From Stutzerimonas stutzeri (GTDB lineage Bacteria > Pseudomonadota > Gammaproteobacteria > Pseudomonadales > Pseudomonadaceae): 64,000 nucleotides of DNA. Shown one piece after another: positions 35,878-45,163 of this stretch. The notes below the pieces were generated by a model. That model saw only the letters and a list, made by a program, of their open reading frames with translations. It searched no databases and had not been told where the DNA came from. Every line of letters begins with the position of its first letter. Position 1 is the first letter of the stretch. A program made the translations under genes and the position numbers. The stretch is from the NCBI RefSeq assembly GCF_015291885.1, contig NZ_CP036186.1, positions 4,168,001 through 4,232,000 on the forward strand, written 5' to 3'.

Positions 35878-37554
35878 ATGAGTGCAATTGCGTTGTTGTT
35901 GGTAGGCCTGGGCGCCATGGGCCTTGGCTACGTCTTCTACTCGAAGTTCATCGCCGAACGGATTTACCGTCTCGATCCCAACTACCGCACACCGGCGCAC
36001 ACCATGCGCGATGGCGTGGATTACGTCCCCACCAACAAATTCGTGCTCTGGGGCCACCACTTCACCTCGGTGGCTGGCGCCGCGCCCATCGTCGGCCCGG
36101 CCATTGCGGTGATCTGGGGCTGGGGGCCGGCCTTCGCCTGGGTCGTCTTTGGCACCATCTTCTTCGCCGGCGTGCACGACCTGGGCGCACTCTGGGCCAG
36201 CGCCCGCAGCCGCGGTCAATCGGTGGGCATGCTCAGCGGTCGGCTGATCGGCGCACGCGGCCGCAGCCTGTTCCTGGTGGTGATCTTCCTGGTGTTGCTG
36301 ATGGTCAACGGCGCGTTCGCCGCGGTGATCTCCAACCTGCTGGTGTCGACCCCGACCTCGGTGATCCCCGTGTGGGGCGCAATCATCGTGGCGCTGGTGA
36401 TCGGTCAGATGATCTACCGCTACAACGTGAAGCTGTTGTGGCCATCGCTCGGCGGGGTGATCGTGCTCTACGCGCTGATCCTGCTGGGCAATCAGTACCC
36501 CGTCGCGCTGCCGGATGAAATCATGGGCCTGTCGGCCAAATCGGTGTGGATCCTGCTGCTGTTCGTCTACGCCGCAATCGCCTCGCTGCTGCCGGTGTGG
36601 GTGCTGCTGCAGCCACGCGATTACATCAACGGCCTGCAACTGTTCGTCGGCCTCGGCCTGCTCTATCTGGCGGTGCTGTTCGGCGCGCCGGAGCTGGTGG
36701 CGCCGGCCTTCAACCAGGAGCTGCCGGCCGATACCCCGAGCATCGTGCCGCTGCTGTTCGTCACCATCGCCTGCGGCGCGATCTCCGGCTTCCACGGCCT
36801 GGTCGCTTCCGGTACGACCTCCAAGCAGCTGGACAAGGAAACCGACGCCCGTTTCGTCGGCTATTTCGGCGCCATGGGCGAAGGCATGCTCTCGCTGGCG
36901 GCGATCATCTGCTGCACCGCCGGCTTCGCCACCCTGACCGACTGGCAACAGGTGTACACCTCCTTCGGCACCGGCGGCGTCACGGCCTTCGTGCAGGGCG
37001 GCGGCACGCTGCTGGCTAACGGCCTGGGCCTGCCGGCGGAGCTCGGCGGAACCATCCTTGCGGTGATGGCTATCCTCTTCGCCGGCACGACCATGGACAC
37101 AGGCCTGCGCCTGCAGCGCTTCGTTATCCAGGAAGCCGGCGAACTGGCGGGAATGAAGGTCAACACGCTGATCGGCACGCTGATCGCGGTCGGTGTGTGC
37201 ATGGCGCTGGCTTTCGGCGCTGGCGCGGACGGCTCCGGCGGCATGGTCATCTGGCCGCTGTTCGGCACCACCAACCAGTTGCTGGCCGGCCTGACCCTGG
37301 CGGTGATCACCGTCATCCTGATCAAGCTGGGCCGATCGCCGATCTACACCCTGGTGCCGCTGGTGTTCCTGCTGGCCATGTCGATCTATGCGCTACTGGT
37401 GCAGATGGGCCAGTTCTACCGCGCCGAAAATTGGCTGCTGCTGGGCATGGACGTGATCATTCTGATTGCTGCGCTATGGGTCACCCTGGAAGCGGTGATC
37501 GCCATGCGCAAAGGCCGCGACCCGGCCGAACAGGCCTTCGAGGCGCAGCCGTGA
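35878..37554 (+). CDS. cstA: CstA-family peptide/pyruvate transporter (short form)
   Basis: 558 residues with about 15 membrane segments. CstA signatures: YSKFIAERIYRLDPNYRTPA, DGVDYVPTNKFVLWGHHFTS near the N-terminus, and GPAIAVIWGWGPAFAWVVFG. It is shorter than E. coli CstA (about 700 residues). CstA proteins import peptides or pyruvate during carbon starvation. The last base pairs overlap the GTG of the next gene, so it is coupled to a short CC-ending protein and an ArsA-like ATPase. The gene is divergent from the antiporter operon across 264 bp. Confidence 0.85.
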   Translation: MSAIALLLVGLGAMGLGYVFYSKFIAERIYRLDPNYRTPAHTMRDGVDYVPTNKFVLWGHHFTSVAGAAPIVGPAIAVIWGWGPAFAWVVFGTIFFAGVHDLGALWASARSRGQSVGMLSGRLIGARGRSLFLVVIFLVLLMVNGAFAAVISNLLVSTPTSVIPVWGAIIVALVIGQMIYRYNVKLLWPSLGGVIVLYALILLGNQYPVALPDEIMGLSAKSVWILLLFVYAAIASLLPVWVLLQPRDYINGLQLFVGLGLLYLAVLFGAPELVAPAFNQELPADTPSIVPLLFVTIACGAISGFHGLVASGTTSKQLDKETDARFVGYFGAMGEGMLSLAAIICCTAGFATLTDWQQVYTSFGTGGVTAFVQGGGTLLANGLGLPAELGGTILAVMAILFAGTTMDTGLRLQRFVIQEAGELAGMKVNTLIGTLIAVGVCMALAFGAGADGSGGMVIWPLFGTTNQLLAGLTLAVITVILIKLGRSPIYTLVPLVFLLAMSIYALLVQMGQFYRAENWLLLGMDVIILIAALWVTLEAVIAMRKGRDPAEQAFEAQP

Positions 37555-37817
37555 GCGAGCCGCTGAGCATCCTCGGCAAGGTTTCCGCGGGGCTGCGCGA
37601 GTTCTACGTTGCGCCCTATCGCCGGACCTTCGCCCGCGCCCGGCGTGACGAAGACGACCTGTTCATGCTGCTGGTGTTCTCCGAAACCCTGGGCGTGCCC
37701 AACCCGGCCGCCTGGTACACCCTGGAGCTGATGCCGGCACTCTACGAGCGCTTCCATGACTGGCATCGGCGCATGGGCATGGAGCGCTCGCCACTGGATC
37801 ACATCGGATGTTGCTGA
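37551..37817 (+). CDS. Small conserved protein ending in Cys-Cys (cory-CC-star-like)
   Basis: 88 residues from a GTG start overlapping the cstA stop by 4 bp. It is soluble, with LREFYVAPYRRTFARARRDE, DDLFMLLVFSETLGVPNPAA and a C-terminus HIGCC followed directly by the stop. I recall a family called cory-CC-star, named for the terminal CC and found near CstA/ArsA genes. It may play the part that small YbdD/YjiX proteins play beside E. coli CstA/BtsT. The terminal CC could be a metal or thiol site; that is inference. Confidence 0.7.
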   Translation: MSEPLSILGKVSAGLREFYVAPYRRTFARARRDEDDLFMLLVFSETLGVPNPAAWYTLELMPALYERFHDWHRRMGMERSPLDHIGCC

Positions 37818-37821
37818 CGCC

Positions 37822-38823
37822 ATGTTGCTAGAGCTGGCCGAACAGCGGCGCGTACTGTTCTTCGGCGGCAAGGGCGGCGTCGGCAAGACCACCGTCGCCG
37901 CTGCCACGGCGCTCGCGCAAGCGCAGGCAGGCCGGCGCGTACTGCTGATTTCCACTGACCCGGCGCACAACCTCGGTCACCTCTGGGGTCGCCCGGTCGG
38001 CCCGCAGCAGGTACGCCTGGCACCCGGGCTCGATGGTATGGAGCTGGACCCCGAGCTGACCGCGCGCCAACACCTCGACGAGGTCGGCGCCGCCCTGCGC
38101 AAACTGATGCCGACACACCTGGCCGGCGAGGTCGACAAACACATGGCGCTGTCCCGCGATGCGCCGGGCATGCACGAGGCTGCGCTGCTCGAACGCATCG
38201 CCGAGACGGTTGATCAGGGACTGGCCGAATACGACCTGCTGGTATTCGACACCGCGCCGTCCGGACATACCGCGCGGCTGATGGCATTGCCGGAAATGAT
38301 GGCCGCCTGGACCGAGGGACTGTTGCGCCGCCAGGAGCGAGGTTCGCGCTTCGCCCAGGTGCTGAAGAATCTTGGCGAGAACGACCGCGGTTACGGCCAA
38401 TCCATCCTTGGCCACGGCAGTGACGACGCCCCGCAAGATCGCGACAGCCGCATTCGCAACATCCTCGACCGCCGCCGCGAGCGTTTCAACCGGCTGCGCG
38501 AAGTGCTGGGCGATGCGAGCCTGTGCGCATTCGTCATCGTCCTGGCCGCCGAACGCTTGCCAGTGTTGGAAACCCTTGAGCTGCATGCGCAACTGCAGCG
38601 GGCGGGCACGCCGGTTGGCGCATTGATCGTCAATAAACGCTCGCCGGCCGATGCCGGCGCCTTCCTGGCCGAGCGACACGCCCAGGAAAGTCTGCACCTC
38701 GAAACCCTGCGCGACGCCCTGGGCCACCTACCGTTGCAGCAACTGCCGTTGCTGGCCAGCGACGTCCAGGGGCACGCAGCGTTGCAAGCCTTCGTCAGGC
38801 TGCTGGCAACACCAGCCCTATAG
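37822..38823 (+). CDS. ArsA-family (GET3-like) ATPase
   Basis: 333 residues, a single ATPase domain. The deviant P-loop is FFGGKGGVGKTTVAAATALA (about 13-32), followed by LLISTDPAHNLGHLWG (switch I-like) and the signature LLVFDTAPSGHTARLM (about 153-168). The other usual half of arsenite-pump ArsA is absent, and no arsB or arsR is nearby, so arsenic export is unlikely. It starts 4 bp after the CC-protein stop, forming a three-gene unit with cstA. It overlaps the convergent DUF2628 gene by 6 bp. Confidence 0.85.
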   Translation: MLLELAEQRRVLFFGGKGGVGKTTVAAATALAQAQAGRRVLLISTDPAHNLGHLWGRPVGPQQVRLAPGLDGMELDPELTARQHLDEVGAALRKLMPTHLAGEVDKHMALSRDAPGMHEAALLERIAETVDQGLAEYDLLVFDTAPSGHTARLMALPEMMAAWTEGLLRRQERGSRFAQVLKNLGENDRGYGQSILGHGSDDAPQDRDSRIRNILDRRRERFNRLREVLGDASLCAFVIVLAAERLPVLETLELHAQLQRAGTPVGALIVNKRSPADAGAFLAERHAQESLHLETLRDALGHLPLQQLPLLASDVQGHAALQAFVRLLATPAL

Positions 38824-39246
38824 CCAGCCGTTGTCGCCCTGAACCTTGAGCTTGTAGAAATCGAGGTTGGCACGCATGGCAAACACGCCCGCCACCCCGT
38901 ACGAAAGGAAGCGAGTGAACTGGCCATATCCCAGCGCCTCGAGTAGCAGATCGATCAGCATGACGGCAGCCAACGCCAGCGCCGTGTAGCTGAGCGCCCG
39001 GCGCCACATGCCCTTGGCCAGGTAGTAAAGCGGCCCGAACAGAAAGGCCAGAATATTGAAGGCCATTGCCTGACGCCGCTCGGCGCGCGACATACTCTTG
39101 AACTGCGGCAGGCTCGGCCCGCCCGCCTTGGCGATAGCCTGAAAACGACGCTTCCAGGTATCTGAAACCGGCAGAGCCTCGATACGCGTCTCGGCGTCGC
39201 CGGCCAGCGGTGCAAGGGGTGGTGCGTAGGGGTTGGTGCTACTCAT
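38818..39246 (-). CDS. DUF2628-family small membrane protein
   Basis: 142 residues. The soluble N-terminus MSSTNPYAPPLAPLAGDAET leads to a WKRRFQAI segment. Two or three helices follow (AFNILAFLFGPLYYLAKGMW, ALSYTALALAAVMLIDLLLE), and the tail has GVAGVFAMRANLDFYKLKVQ. The pattern of an FLFGPxYYLxKGMW turn followed by a YG-rich end is the DUF2628 layout. Function unknown. The start at 39246 is fixed by ACGGAGG. Confidence 0.7.
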   Translation of the reverse strand: MSSTNPYAPPLAPLAGDAETRIEALPVSDTWKRRFQAIAKAGGPSLPQFKSMSRAERRQAMAFNILAFLFGPLYYLAKGMWRRALSYTALALAAVMLIDLLLEALGYGQFTRFLSYGVAGVFAMRANLDFYKLKVQGDNGWL

Positions 39247-39370
39247 GAAAACCTCCGTGTCATTCGAGCGGCCAATCATCGCGCCCGCCGCGTTCCCGCG
39301 CCAACCGAGGTGCATACGGCGTGACCGGGTGCACGGCTCCGAGCCGCAGGCGCGATAGGCCCCGGTGCGA

Positions 39371-40024
39371 TCAGCACAGATGACGCATGAACCAGTCACC
39401 GGCCAGCCGCGCCACCTCTTCCAGCGTTCCGTGTTCCTCGAACAGGTGCGTCGCATCCGGCACCACCACCAACTGATGCACGCACTGCAGGCGCGCGGCA
39501 GCGGCGCGATTGAGCTCAAGCACCTCCAGATCGCGACTGCCGACGACAAAAAGCGAGGCCGCCTTGACCCGAGCCAGCGACAGATCGGCCAGATCGACTC
39601 GCCCGCCACGGGACACCACAGCAGCGATGTCAGCCGGGCGCGAAGCTGCGGTGGTCAAGGCAGCAGCAGCACCGGTGCTGGCACCGTACAGGCCGATGCG
39701 CAGCTCTCGCAGGCGAGCGTCACTGCTCAACTGATCGACCACGCCACTCAGCCGCTGACTGAGCAGCGGAATGTCGAAACGCAACTGACGGGTGATCTCG
39801 TCGATGGGTTGTTCGTGTGTCGTGAGCAGATCGAACTGCAAGGTGGCCAAGCCCATTTCATTGAAACAGCGCGCTACGCTCTGGTTGCGCGGGCTGTGTC
39901 GGCTGCTGCCGCTGCCATGGACGAACACCACCAGGCCGGTGGCTGCGGACGGCACGCACAGGTCGCCATGCAGACGAGCCTTGCCGAGGGTAAAACGCAT
40001 CGGTGTCGACGGGTGCTGGCTCAT
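39371..40024 (-). CDS. Alpha/beta hydrolase, dienelactone-hydrolase-like
   Basis: 217 residues. It has the oxyanion region VVFVHGSGSSRHSPRNQSVA (about 29-48), the nucleophile serine in IGLYGASTGAAAALTTAASR, an Asp in VVGSRDLEV and a catalytic His in DATHLFEE. It overlaps the upstream phosphoribosyltransferase gene by 4 bp, a pairing that is frequent in bacteria and suggests a shared, still unknown pathway. Confidence 0.8.
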   Translation of the reverse strand: MSQHPSTPMRFTLGKARLHGDLCVPSAATGLVVFVHGSGSSRHSPRNQSVARCFNEMGLATLQFDLLTTHEQPIDEITRQLRFDIPLLSQRLSGVVDQLSSDARLRELRIGLYGASTGAAAALTTAASRPADIAAVVSRGGRVDLADLSLARVKAASLFVVGSRDLEVLELNRAAAARLQCVHQLVVVPDATHLFEEHGTLEEVARLAGDWFMRHLC

Positions 40025-40689
40025 GCCGGTTGGTCTCCCTTGCTCCAGGCGCGCTGCAGTAGCTCCATCACCTGCCGATCGGAAGTCTGATCGAAGTTCT
40101 GATACCAGCGGCCAATGGCGTACAGATCATGGGGTAGATACAGACAGACGATACGCTCGGCCAGTGGTTCCAGTAGCGCGACGCTATCCGGCGCTGCCAC
40201 CGGCACGGCAACGGTGACGCTACCTGCGCTCATCTTACGCACCGCCTGCACCGCGGCGCGCATGGTGGCACCAGTCGCCAGGCCGTCATCCACCAGAATC
40301 ACTGCGCGCCCTTCGATGGCGGGCCGCGGTCGATCACCACGATAGGCCCGCTCGCGGCGTAGCAGTTCATGGGTTTCCTGAGCGACGGTGCCGTCGATCT
40401 CGGCCTTGGAGATGTGGATGTAATGCACGATGTCATCGTTCATCACCCGCACGCCGCCGCTGGCTATGGCACCCATGGCCAGCTCGGGATTGCCCGGCAC
40501 GCCGAGCTTGCGCACTACGAGTATGTCCAGCTCAAGTCCCAAGCGCTGCGCCACTTCAAAGGCCACCGGCACGCCACCACGCGGCAATGCGAGCACCAGA
40601 GCGTCCTGCCAGTTGCCATCCTGTGCCAGGCGCTCGGCCAATGCCTCACCAGCCTGCACTCGATCGGGGAACGGAATCTTCAGGGTCAT
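40021..40689 (-). CDS. Phosphoribosyltransferase-family protein
   Basis: 222 residues. It has the PRPP-binding motif AVILVDDGLATGATMRAAVQ (about 122-141) with the two acidic residues, and an N-terminal LVLALPRGGVPVAFEVAQRL plus LDILVVRKLGVPGNPELAMG. This subfamily (COG1926-type) is not a known purine or pyrimidine salvage enzyme; its base substrate is undefined. It is translationally coupled to the downstream alpha/beta hydrolase. Confidence 0.82.
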   Translation of the reverse strand: MTLKIPFPDRVQAGEALAERLAQDGNWQDALVLALPRGGVPVAFEVAQRLGLELDILVVRKLGVPGNPELAMGAIASGGVRVMNDDIVHYIHISKAEIDGTVAQETHELLRRERAYRGDRPRPAIEGRAVILVDDGLATGATMRAAVQAVRKMSAGSVTVAVPVAAPDSVALLEPLAERIVCLYLPHDLYAIGRWYQNFDQTSDRQVMELLQRAWSKGDQPA

Positions 40690-41029
40690 GGCAGGCTCCT
40701 CGTCGTCGATGCTGACTGCTTAGGAGTCTGGCTCAAGAATTGGCCGCAAGAGGCCTGTCTGCGACAAAAAAACACGCCAAAGCCGGGCGCTAGGGCAGAC
40801 GGGCAGCCCACCTCGACACTTGGCCCTGCCAATCGATGCACAGCCGCTGATCGGGGCAGCCCGGCGTCCATTACAAAATCGTTGCCGCCGTCTATCTGGA
40901 GCCACTAAAGTGACATCATTGTCTGCCGATACAACGTGTGCAGCGCTCGTGCAGCCTATGTGCGATCCAGGCAGCGCGCCCAGGCAGCCCGCCAATCATT
41001 TCAGCGGCCAGTCAGCAAATGGATACCCG
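40690..41029. other. 340-bp intergenic region, no gene seen
   Basis: The region lies between the divergent phosphoribosyltransferase and the binding-protein genes and must hold both promoters. I see no convincing short gene, terminator or palindrome. The frame of the downstream gene stays open leftward to 40820, but that part has no signal peptide or ribosome site. Confidence 0.5.
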
Positions 41030-42112
41030 ATGACCAATAAGAAAACATTTGCGCCATGGCGTACACGCAGCGCGCTGTTGATGGCATTCAGTCTGCTGTT
41101 TCCGTCCGGCTCGCTACACGCAGAAGAAACCCTCACCCTGCTTACCTGGGAGGAATACCTCAGCCAAGCGGTGATAGAACGCTGGCAGGCCGAAACTGGT
41201 GTCCAGATCAGACAGATCTACTTCGACAGCGGCGACAAGCGTGACGAAATCCTCGCCAAACCCGATCACCAGATCGATGTCGCACTGACCGAGCTGATCA
41301 GCTCGTCACGCTTCGGGGCTCGCGGGCTGCTGGAACCGTTGGACGACACGGCACTGCAAGCCCTGCGCCATGTCCCGCAGCGCTGGCAGGAAAGCTGTGG
41401 CGCCTACAGCATGCCGTACCTCTGGGGCACGCTGGGCATTGCCTATCGCAGCGACCGTATCGACAGCGCGCCGCATTCCTGGGCCGATCTGCTGCAGCCG
41501 GTCAGGCGCGATCAGCCGCACATCATCATGATGGAAGATCACGAGGACATCCTCGCCAGCCCGCTTATCCTTCGGCAACACTCGATCAATACCTCGAACA
41601 ACGATGAGCTAAAGGCCGCTTTCGAGCTGCTCATGGCTCAGTCCAAAGCCGTACTGACCTACGAATATGTGATCACGTCCCTGCGTAGCCAGCGATACCT
41701 GGACCAGGCAGACATGGCCCTGGCCTATAGCGGCGACCAACAGGTGCTTAACGAAGTCGAGGGCGTCGAGGGCGAACCCTGGCGCTATGTGGTGCCAAAA
41801 GAAGGCACGCTACTCTGGGTCGATTGCCTGTCTGTCGCGAGCAGCAGCAAAAACAAGCCACTCGCCTACCGCTTTCTGGACTTTCTCAACCAGCCGGACA
41901 TCGCGGCGCTCAACGCAGCCGAGCTGGGCGTCGCCACACCGAACGCCGCCGCGCGGGCGTTGCTGCCCGATGATATCCGCCAGGACCAGACCATCTATCC
42001 ACCGGAGGACGTGCTTGCACGCAGCCAGGTCTACGAAATGCGCCCACTGGAAGCCACGCAGACGCGGCGGCGCATCATCAGCGCCCTGATCAACGCCCAT
42101 GACGCTAGGTAA
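41030..42112 (+). CDS. Periplasmic polyamine-type solute-binding protein (NspS/PotD-like)
   Basis: 360 residues with signal peptide (about 1-33, ending SLHAEE). Then the PotD-like LTLLTWEEYLSQAVIERWQA and IYFDSGDKRDEIL, a WADLLQP segment, and WVDCLSVASSSKNKPLAYRF near the end. No ABC permease or ATPase follows. Instead the gene overlaps by 14 bp a GGDEF/EAL protein with a periplasmic domain. This is the arrangement of Vibrio NspS-MbaA, where the binding protein reports polyamines to the signalling protein rather than feeding transport. The start at 41030 fits the signal peptide. Confidence 0.82.
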   Translation: MTNKKTFAPWRTRSALLMAFSLLFPSGSLHAEETLTLLTWEEYLSQAVIERWQAETGVQIRQIYFDSGDKRDEILAKPDHQIDVALTELISSSRFGARGLLEPLDDTALQALRHVPQRWQESCGAYSMPYLWGTLGIAYRSDRIDSAPHSWADLLQPVRRDQPHIIMMEDHEDILASPLILRQHSINTSNNDELKAAFELLMAQSKAVLTYEYVITSLRSQRYLDQADMALAYSGDQQVLNEVEGVEGEPWRYVVPKEGTLLWVDCLSVASSSKNKPLAYRFLDFLNQPDIAALNAAELGVATPNAAARALLPDDIRQDQTIYPPEDVLARSQVYEMRPLEATQTRRRIISALINAHDAR

Positions 42113-44492
42113 ACGTGCGCTGCTGGTGATCTTCCCGGTCATCCTGATCATCCAGCTGGTTGCCGCGACCACCGCCTACCTGACCCAACGCTCCTCGCTG
42201 CTGGGGCTGGAACAGGCGCGCCTGGAGCAACAGCTCTCGGCACTGAAATCGGCCTATCTGGACTACGAGGCGTTCAATCGCAGCGTGCTCTATTCGCTCA
42301 TCGATAGCGAAGCGCTGTTGATGTTCCTGCGCGAGTCCGACACTGCCTTCCGCAACGACACCCTAGGCCTGCGCTTCCAGCAGAGCATCCGCTCGCTGTC
42401 CAATACCGAACTTTCGTTCGTCTCGTTCGCTGTCGTGCAACCGGATGGCGAACCAGCCTATTACTTCGAAAGCAGCCTTTCACCGTTCGCTTCGATGAAC
42501 GACACCCAGCAACAGATCGTCCGTGAGGCCAAGCAATCTTCGGCGTCCAGGCAAATGATCTATGTCGAACAGGCCGAAGGTGGGCCCCTGCTGCTGGACA
42601 CCGATTTCATCCTGCCGGCGTCCAGCAGCCGGCCACTGCCTAGCCAGCGCGGCGAAGCCTTTGCCGTCCAGCTGGCGGTGCGGCCGGAACGTTTTATCAA
42701 GCTCAAGCGCAACCTCGAGAGCGAATACGGCGCCGCCGTCGAGATCACCACACAACAGATGCCGGTCGCCCCTGGACTGTCTGCGCAGATATCACTGTCG
42801 CGAGCGCTGCATGCACGCCTCACCCCTGCACCGGAGTACATCGCCACGCGCTTGCGGACACTCGGCCTGGCATTTCTTGCCGGCAGTGCGCTGATCTGCC
42901 TGGTTTCCATCGGCCTGCTGCTGTGGCTGATCCGCCGCTATATCACGGGGCCCGTCAGCCGACTGGACAATCAGCTCACCGATCTGCTGCTGTGCAAACG
43001 CGCGGCGCTCGACGAGCCAAGTGACGGCGGCGAAATTGGCCGACTGACGGAGAAGATGAAAACGCTGCACGACCGCAACACTGCGGCGCTGCAACGCATC
43101 CAGGAGATTTCCTGGGCCGACAGCCTGACCCAGATCAGCAACCGTGCGCACTTCGGCGTACTGGCCAATGCCATGTACGAGCAGTGCATCCATAAGCGCA
43201 AACGCCTGGCCCTGCTGTTCCTCGACCTGGACAATTTCAAACAGGTCAATGACCAGCACGGTCACGACGCCGGCGACGCGCTGCTGCAGATATTCGCCCA
43301 GCGTGCACAGGGCGTACTCAAACGCCATCAGGCGGATTACCCACAAACAGAAGCGGCTTTCGCTCGGCTGTCGGGCGACGAATTCGCCATTCTGCTGATG
43401 ACCGATGCCGGCTACGACGGCCTTGGTGCGCTGTGCCAGGCCTTGCTTGCCCTGTGTCGCGGCGGCTTCCACCTGGAAGACCGCATCTATCCGGTCAGCG
43501 TCAGCATCGGAACCGCCTGCTACCCCGCCGATGCGGATTCCATCACCCAGCTGCTCACCCGTGCCGATACCGCTATGTATCAGGCCAAGGCGGTGGGCAA
43601 GAACACGGCTGTGGCGTTTAGCGAAGAACTCGAGCAGCGCAACCAGCGCATCCGCCTGATCGAGGAGCAGCTGCGTGAGCTCGATAGCGATGATCAGCTG
43701 CGGCTGGTTTATATGCCGGCGCTCGACCGCGATGGTGCAGTCGTCAGCTGCGAAGTCCTGCTGCGCTGGCATTCGCCGCTGCTGGGAACCGTCTCGCCTG
43801 GCGAGTTCATACCGATTGCCGAGCGCGCCGGACTGTTTCCGAAGATCGACAGCTGGGTCATCGATCATGCGCTGGCGGACTATCCGAAGCTGGTCCAGCT
43901 ATTCGGCGAGGGCGTAATCCTGGCGATCAACGTTTCCTCCGCGCAGCTGGCCGATGACCGCATCTGCCGCTCGCTGATCGAGCGGGCGGCGCACCACGGC
44001 GTTGCGCCCGGCCTGATCGAGATCGAGCTGACCGAAACCTACGCCGCCGAGCTCTGCAAGGACACCATGGAAGTGGTTCAGGCGATTCGTCAGGCGGGCT
44101 TCCGCGTTGCCATCGATGACTTCGGCGTCGGCTATACCTCGATCCAGCAACTGCTCGAATACCCCGCCGACACCATCAAGCTGGACATGGCGATCATCAC
44201 CCGGCTGACGCGGCCGGAAATGCAGCAAAGCCTGAGCGCCCTCATCGCGTTCTGCCACGCCCAGGGCAAGCGCGTGAATGCCGAAGGCGTGGACAACATG
44301 GAAAAGCAGTCGGCATTGCTGCAAGCCGGCTGCGACCTGTTCCAGGGTTATCTGATCTCCCCGCCACGCTCACTCAGCGCATTGGAGGACTGGATGGCCG
44401 TACGCAACCGTGCCCAGGGTGCGCTGCGTCTGGAGCAGTTGCCACAGTCCAGTGCCGCGCCGCTCAGCCCACTCCCGCTCGGCACCGACTAG
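42099..44492 (+). CDS. Membrane GGDEF/EAL cyclic-di-GMP protein (MbaA-like)
   Basis: 797 residues. TM1 is about 7-28, a large periplasmic domain about 30-253, TM2 about 255-279, then a HAMP-like linker. The GGDEF domain (about 335-508) has the active-site motif SGDEF (425-429) and DLDNFKQVNDQHGHDAGD. The EAL domain (about 525-775) reads CEVLLRW (EVL at 552-554) and keeps INVSSAQL, ELTETYA, DDFGVGYTS and KLDMAI. Motif variants and length resemble Vibrio MbaA, a bifunctional cyclase/phosphodiesterase. The overlap with the polyamine-type binding protein argues for a ligand-controlled c-di-GMP switch. Confidence 0.9.
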   Translation: MTLGKRALLVIFPVILIIQLVAATTAYLTQRSSLLGLEQARLEQQLSALKSAYLDYEAFNRSVLYSLIDSEALLMFLRESDTAFRNDTLGLRFQQSIRSLSNTELSFVSFAVVQPDGEPAYYFESSLSPFASMNDTQQQIVREAKQSSASRQMIYVEQAEGGPLLLDTDFILPASSSRPLPSQRGEAFAVQLAVRPERFIKLKRNLESEYGAAVEITTQQMPVAPGLSAQISLSRALHARLTPAPEYIATRLRTLGLAFLAGSALICLVSIGLLLWLIRRYITGPVSRLDNQLTDLLLCKRAALDEPSDGGEIGRLTEKMKTLHDRNTAALQRIQEISWADSLTQISNRAHFGVLANAMYEQCIHKRKRLALLFLDLDNFKQVNDQHGHDAGDALLQIFAQRAQGVLKRHQADYPQTEAAFARLSGDEFAILLMTDAGYDGLGALCQALLALCRGGFHLEDRIYPVSVSIGTACYPADADSITQLLTRADTAMYQAKAVGKNTAVAFSEELEQRNQRIRLIEEQLRELDSDDQLRLVYMPALDRDGAVVSCEVLLRWHSPLLGTVSPGEFIPIAERAGLFPKIDSWVIDHALADYPKLVQLFGEGVILAINVSSAQLADDRICRSLIERAAHHGVAPGLIEIELTETYAAELCKDTMEVVQAIRQAGFRVAIDDFGVGYTSIQQLLEYPADTIKLDMAIITRLTRPEMQQSLSALIAFCHAQGKRVNAEGVDNMEKQSALLQAGCDLFQGYLISPPRSLSALEDWMAVRNRAQGALRLEQLPQSSAAPLSPLPLGTD

Positions 44493-45163
44493 ATAGAATC
44501 CTCCTCGGCTGCCCCGGCGGGATTGGCGCGGGTTGACATGGCGAGGATTTCCGGCACGACTTCGCGCTCGAACACATCATGCAGCCTACGCAGCTCGGCT
44601 ACCGGATCGCGATGATGGTCCACGCGGATGTCCCATAGCGGATACTCCTCGCGGTCGACGACATACACCGTCGCCGAGGACTCGCCGTTGCGATCACCAC
44701 CCAGCTCATCGCCGGCAGCTAAGGCTTCCATCAAACGCTCCACCAGCGGCAGCTCGGCGGTGCGCTGAAACGCCTCGCAGGCCGCCTCCAACACCTCACG
44801 CCCCTTGAGCCGATTGCCCTGCACGCAGAACTGCTCACCGGCAATCGAACCCGCCCAGGGCAGACACTGTTCCCCAGTCCAGCAGGCCGTGTGGCCCTGC
44901 GCATCGATCACCGCGCACTGGCGCTGACTCATGCAGGGGTCGGTGCGCCGCAACCGCTCGAGCACTTCGGCGGCAGGGCTGAACTCGCGCAGAAAACGCA
45001 GGCCGTCGATGCCTAGATAAGGGTTGATCTGCGCCTGGGTCGCCACTGCGCCGACATGGGCCGCCGCGTGGGTCAGCAACTTACCCACGGCGGGCATCGC
45101 TGTGGCGGCGGCTACGCCGAACTGCCCTGTGCGCGGACAACGGGCGACGATGGAAAAGGTCAT
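44489..45163 (-). CDS. DUF1028-family protein (Ntn-hydrolase-like)
   Basis: 224 residues starting MTFSIVARCPRTGQFGVAAA, with GAVATQAQINPYLGIDGLRF, QCAVIDAQGHTACWTGEQC and EAACEAFQRTAELPLVERLM. This N-terminus, with a possible nucleophile near the start, defines DUF1028, a family with an Ntn-hydrolase-like fold and uncertain activity. It overlaps the convergent GGDEF/EAL gene by 4 bp at its stop. Confidence 0.82.
   Translation of the reverse strand: MTFSIVARCPRTGQFGVAAATAMPAVGKLLTHAAAHVGAVATQAQINPYLGIDGLRFLREFSPAAEVLERLRRTDPCMSQRQCAVIDAQGHTACWTGEQCLPWAGSIAGEQFCVQGNRLKGREVLEAACEAFQRTAELPLVERLMEALAAGDELGGDRNGESSATVYVVDREEYPLWDIRVDHHRDPVAELRRLHDVFEREVVPEILAMSTRANPAGAAEEDSI

Noticed and set aside
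35614..36948. Upstream extension of the MrpE frame into cstA (minus strand)
   Set aside because: It is the antisense of cstA. The true start at 35613 has an AAGGAG site and matches family length.
37822..38823. Arsenite-efflux ATPase
   Set aside because: Only one ATPase domain, no arsB, arsR or arsC nearby, and tight coupling to cstA; an arsenic role is not supported.
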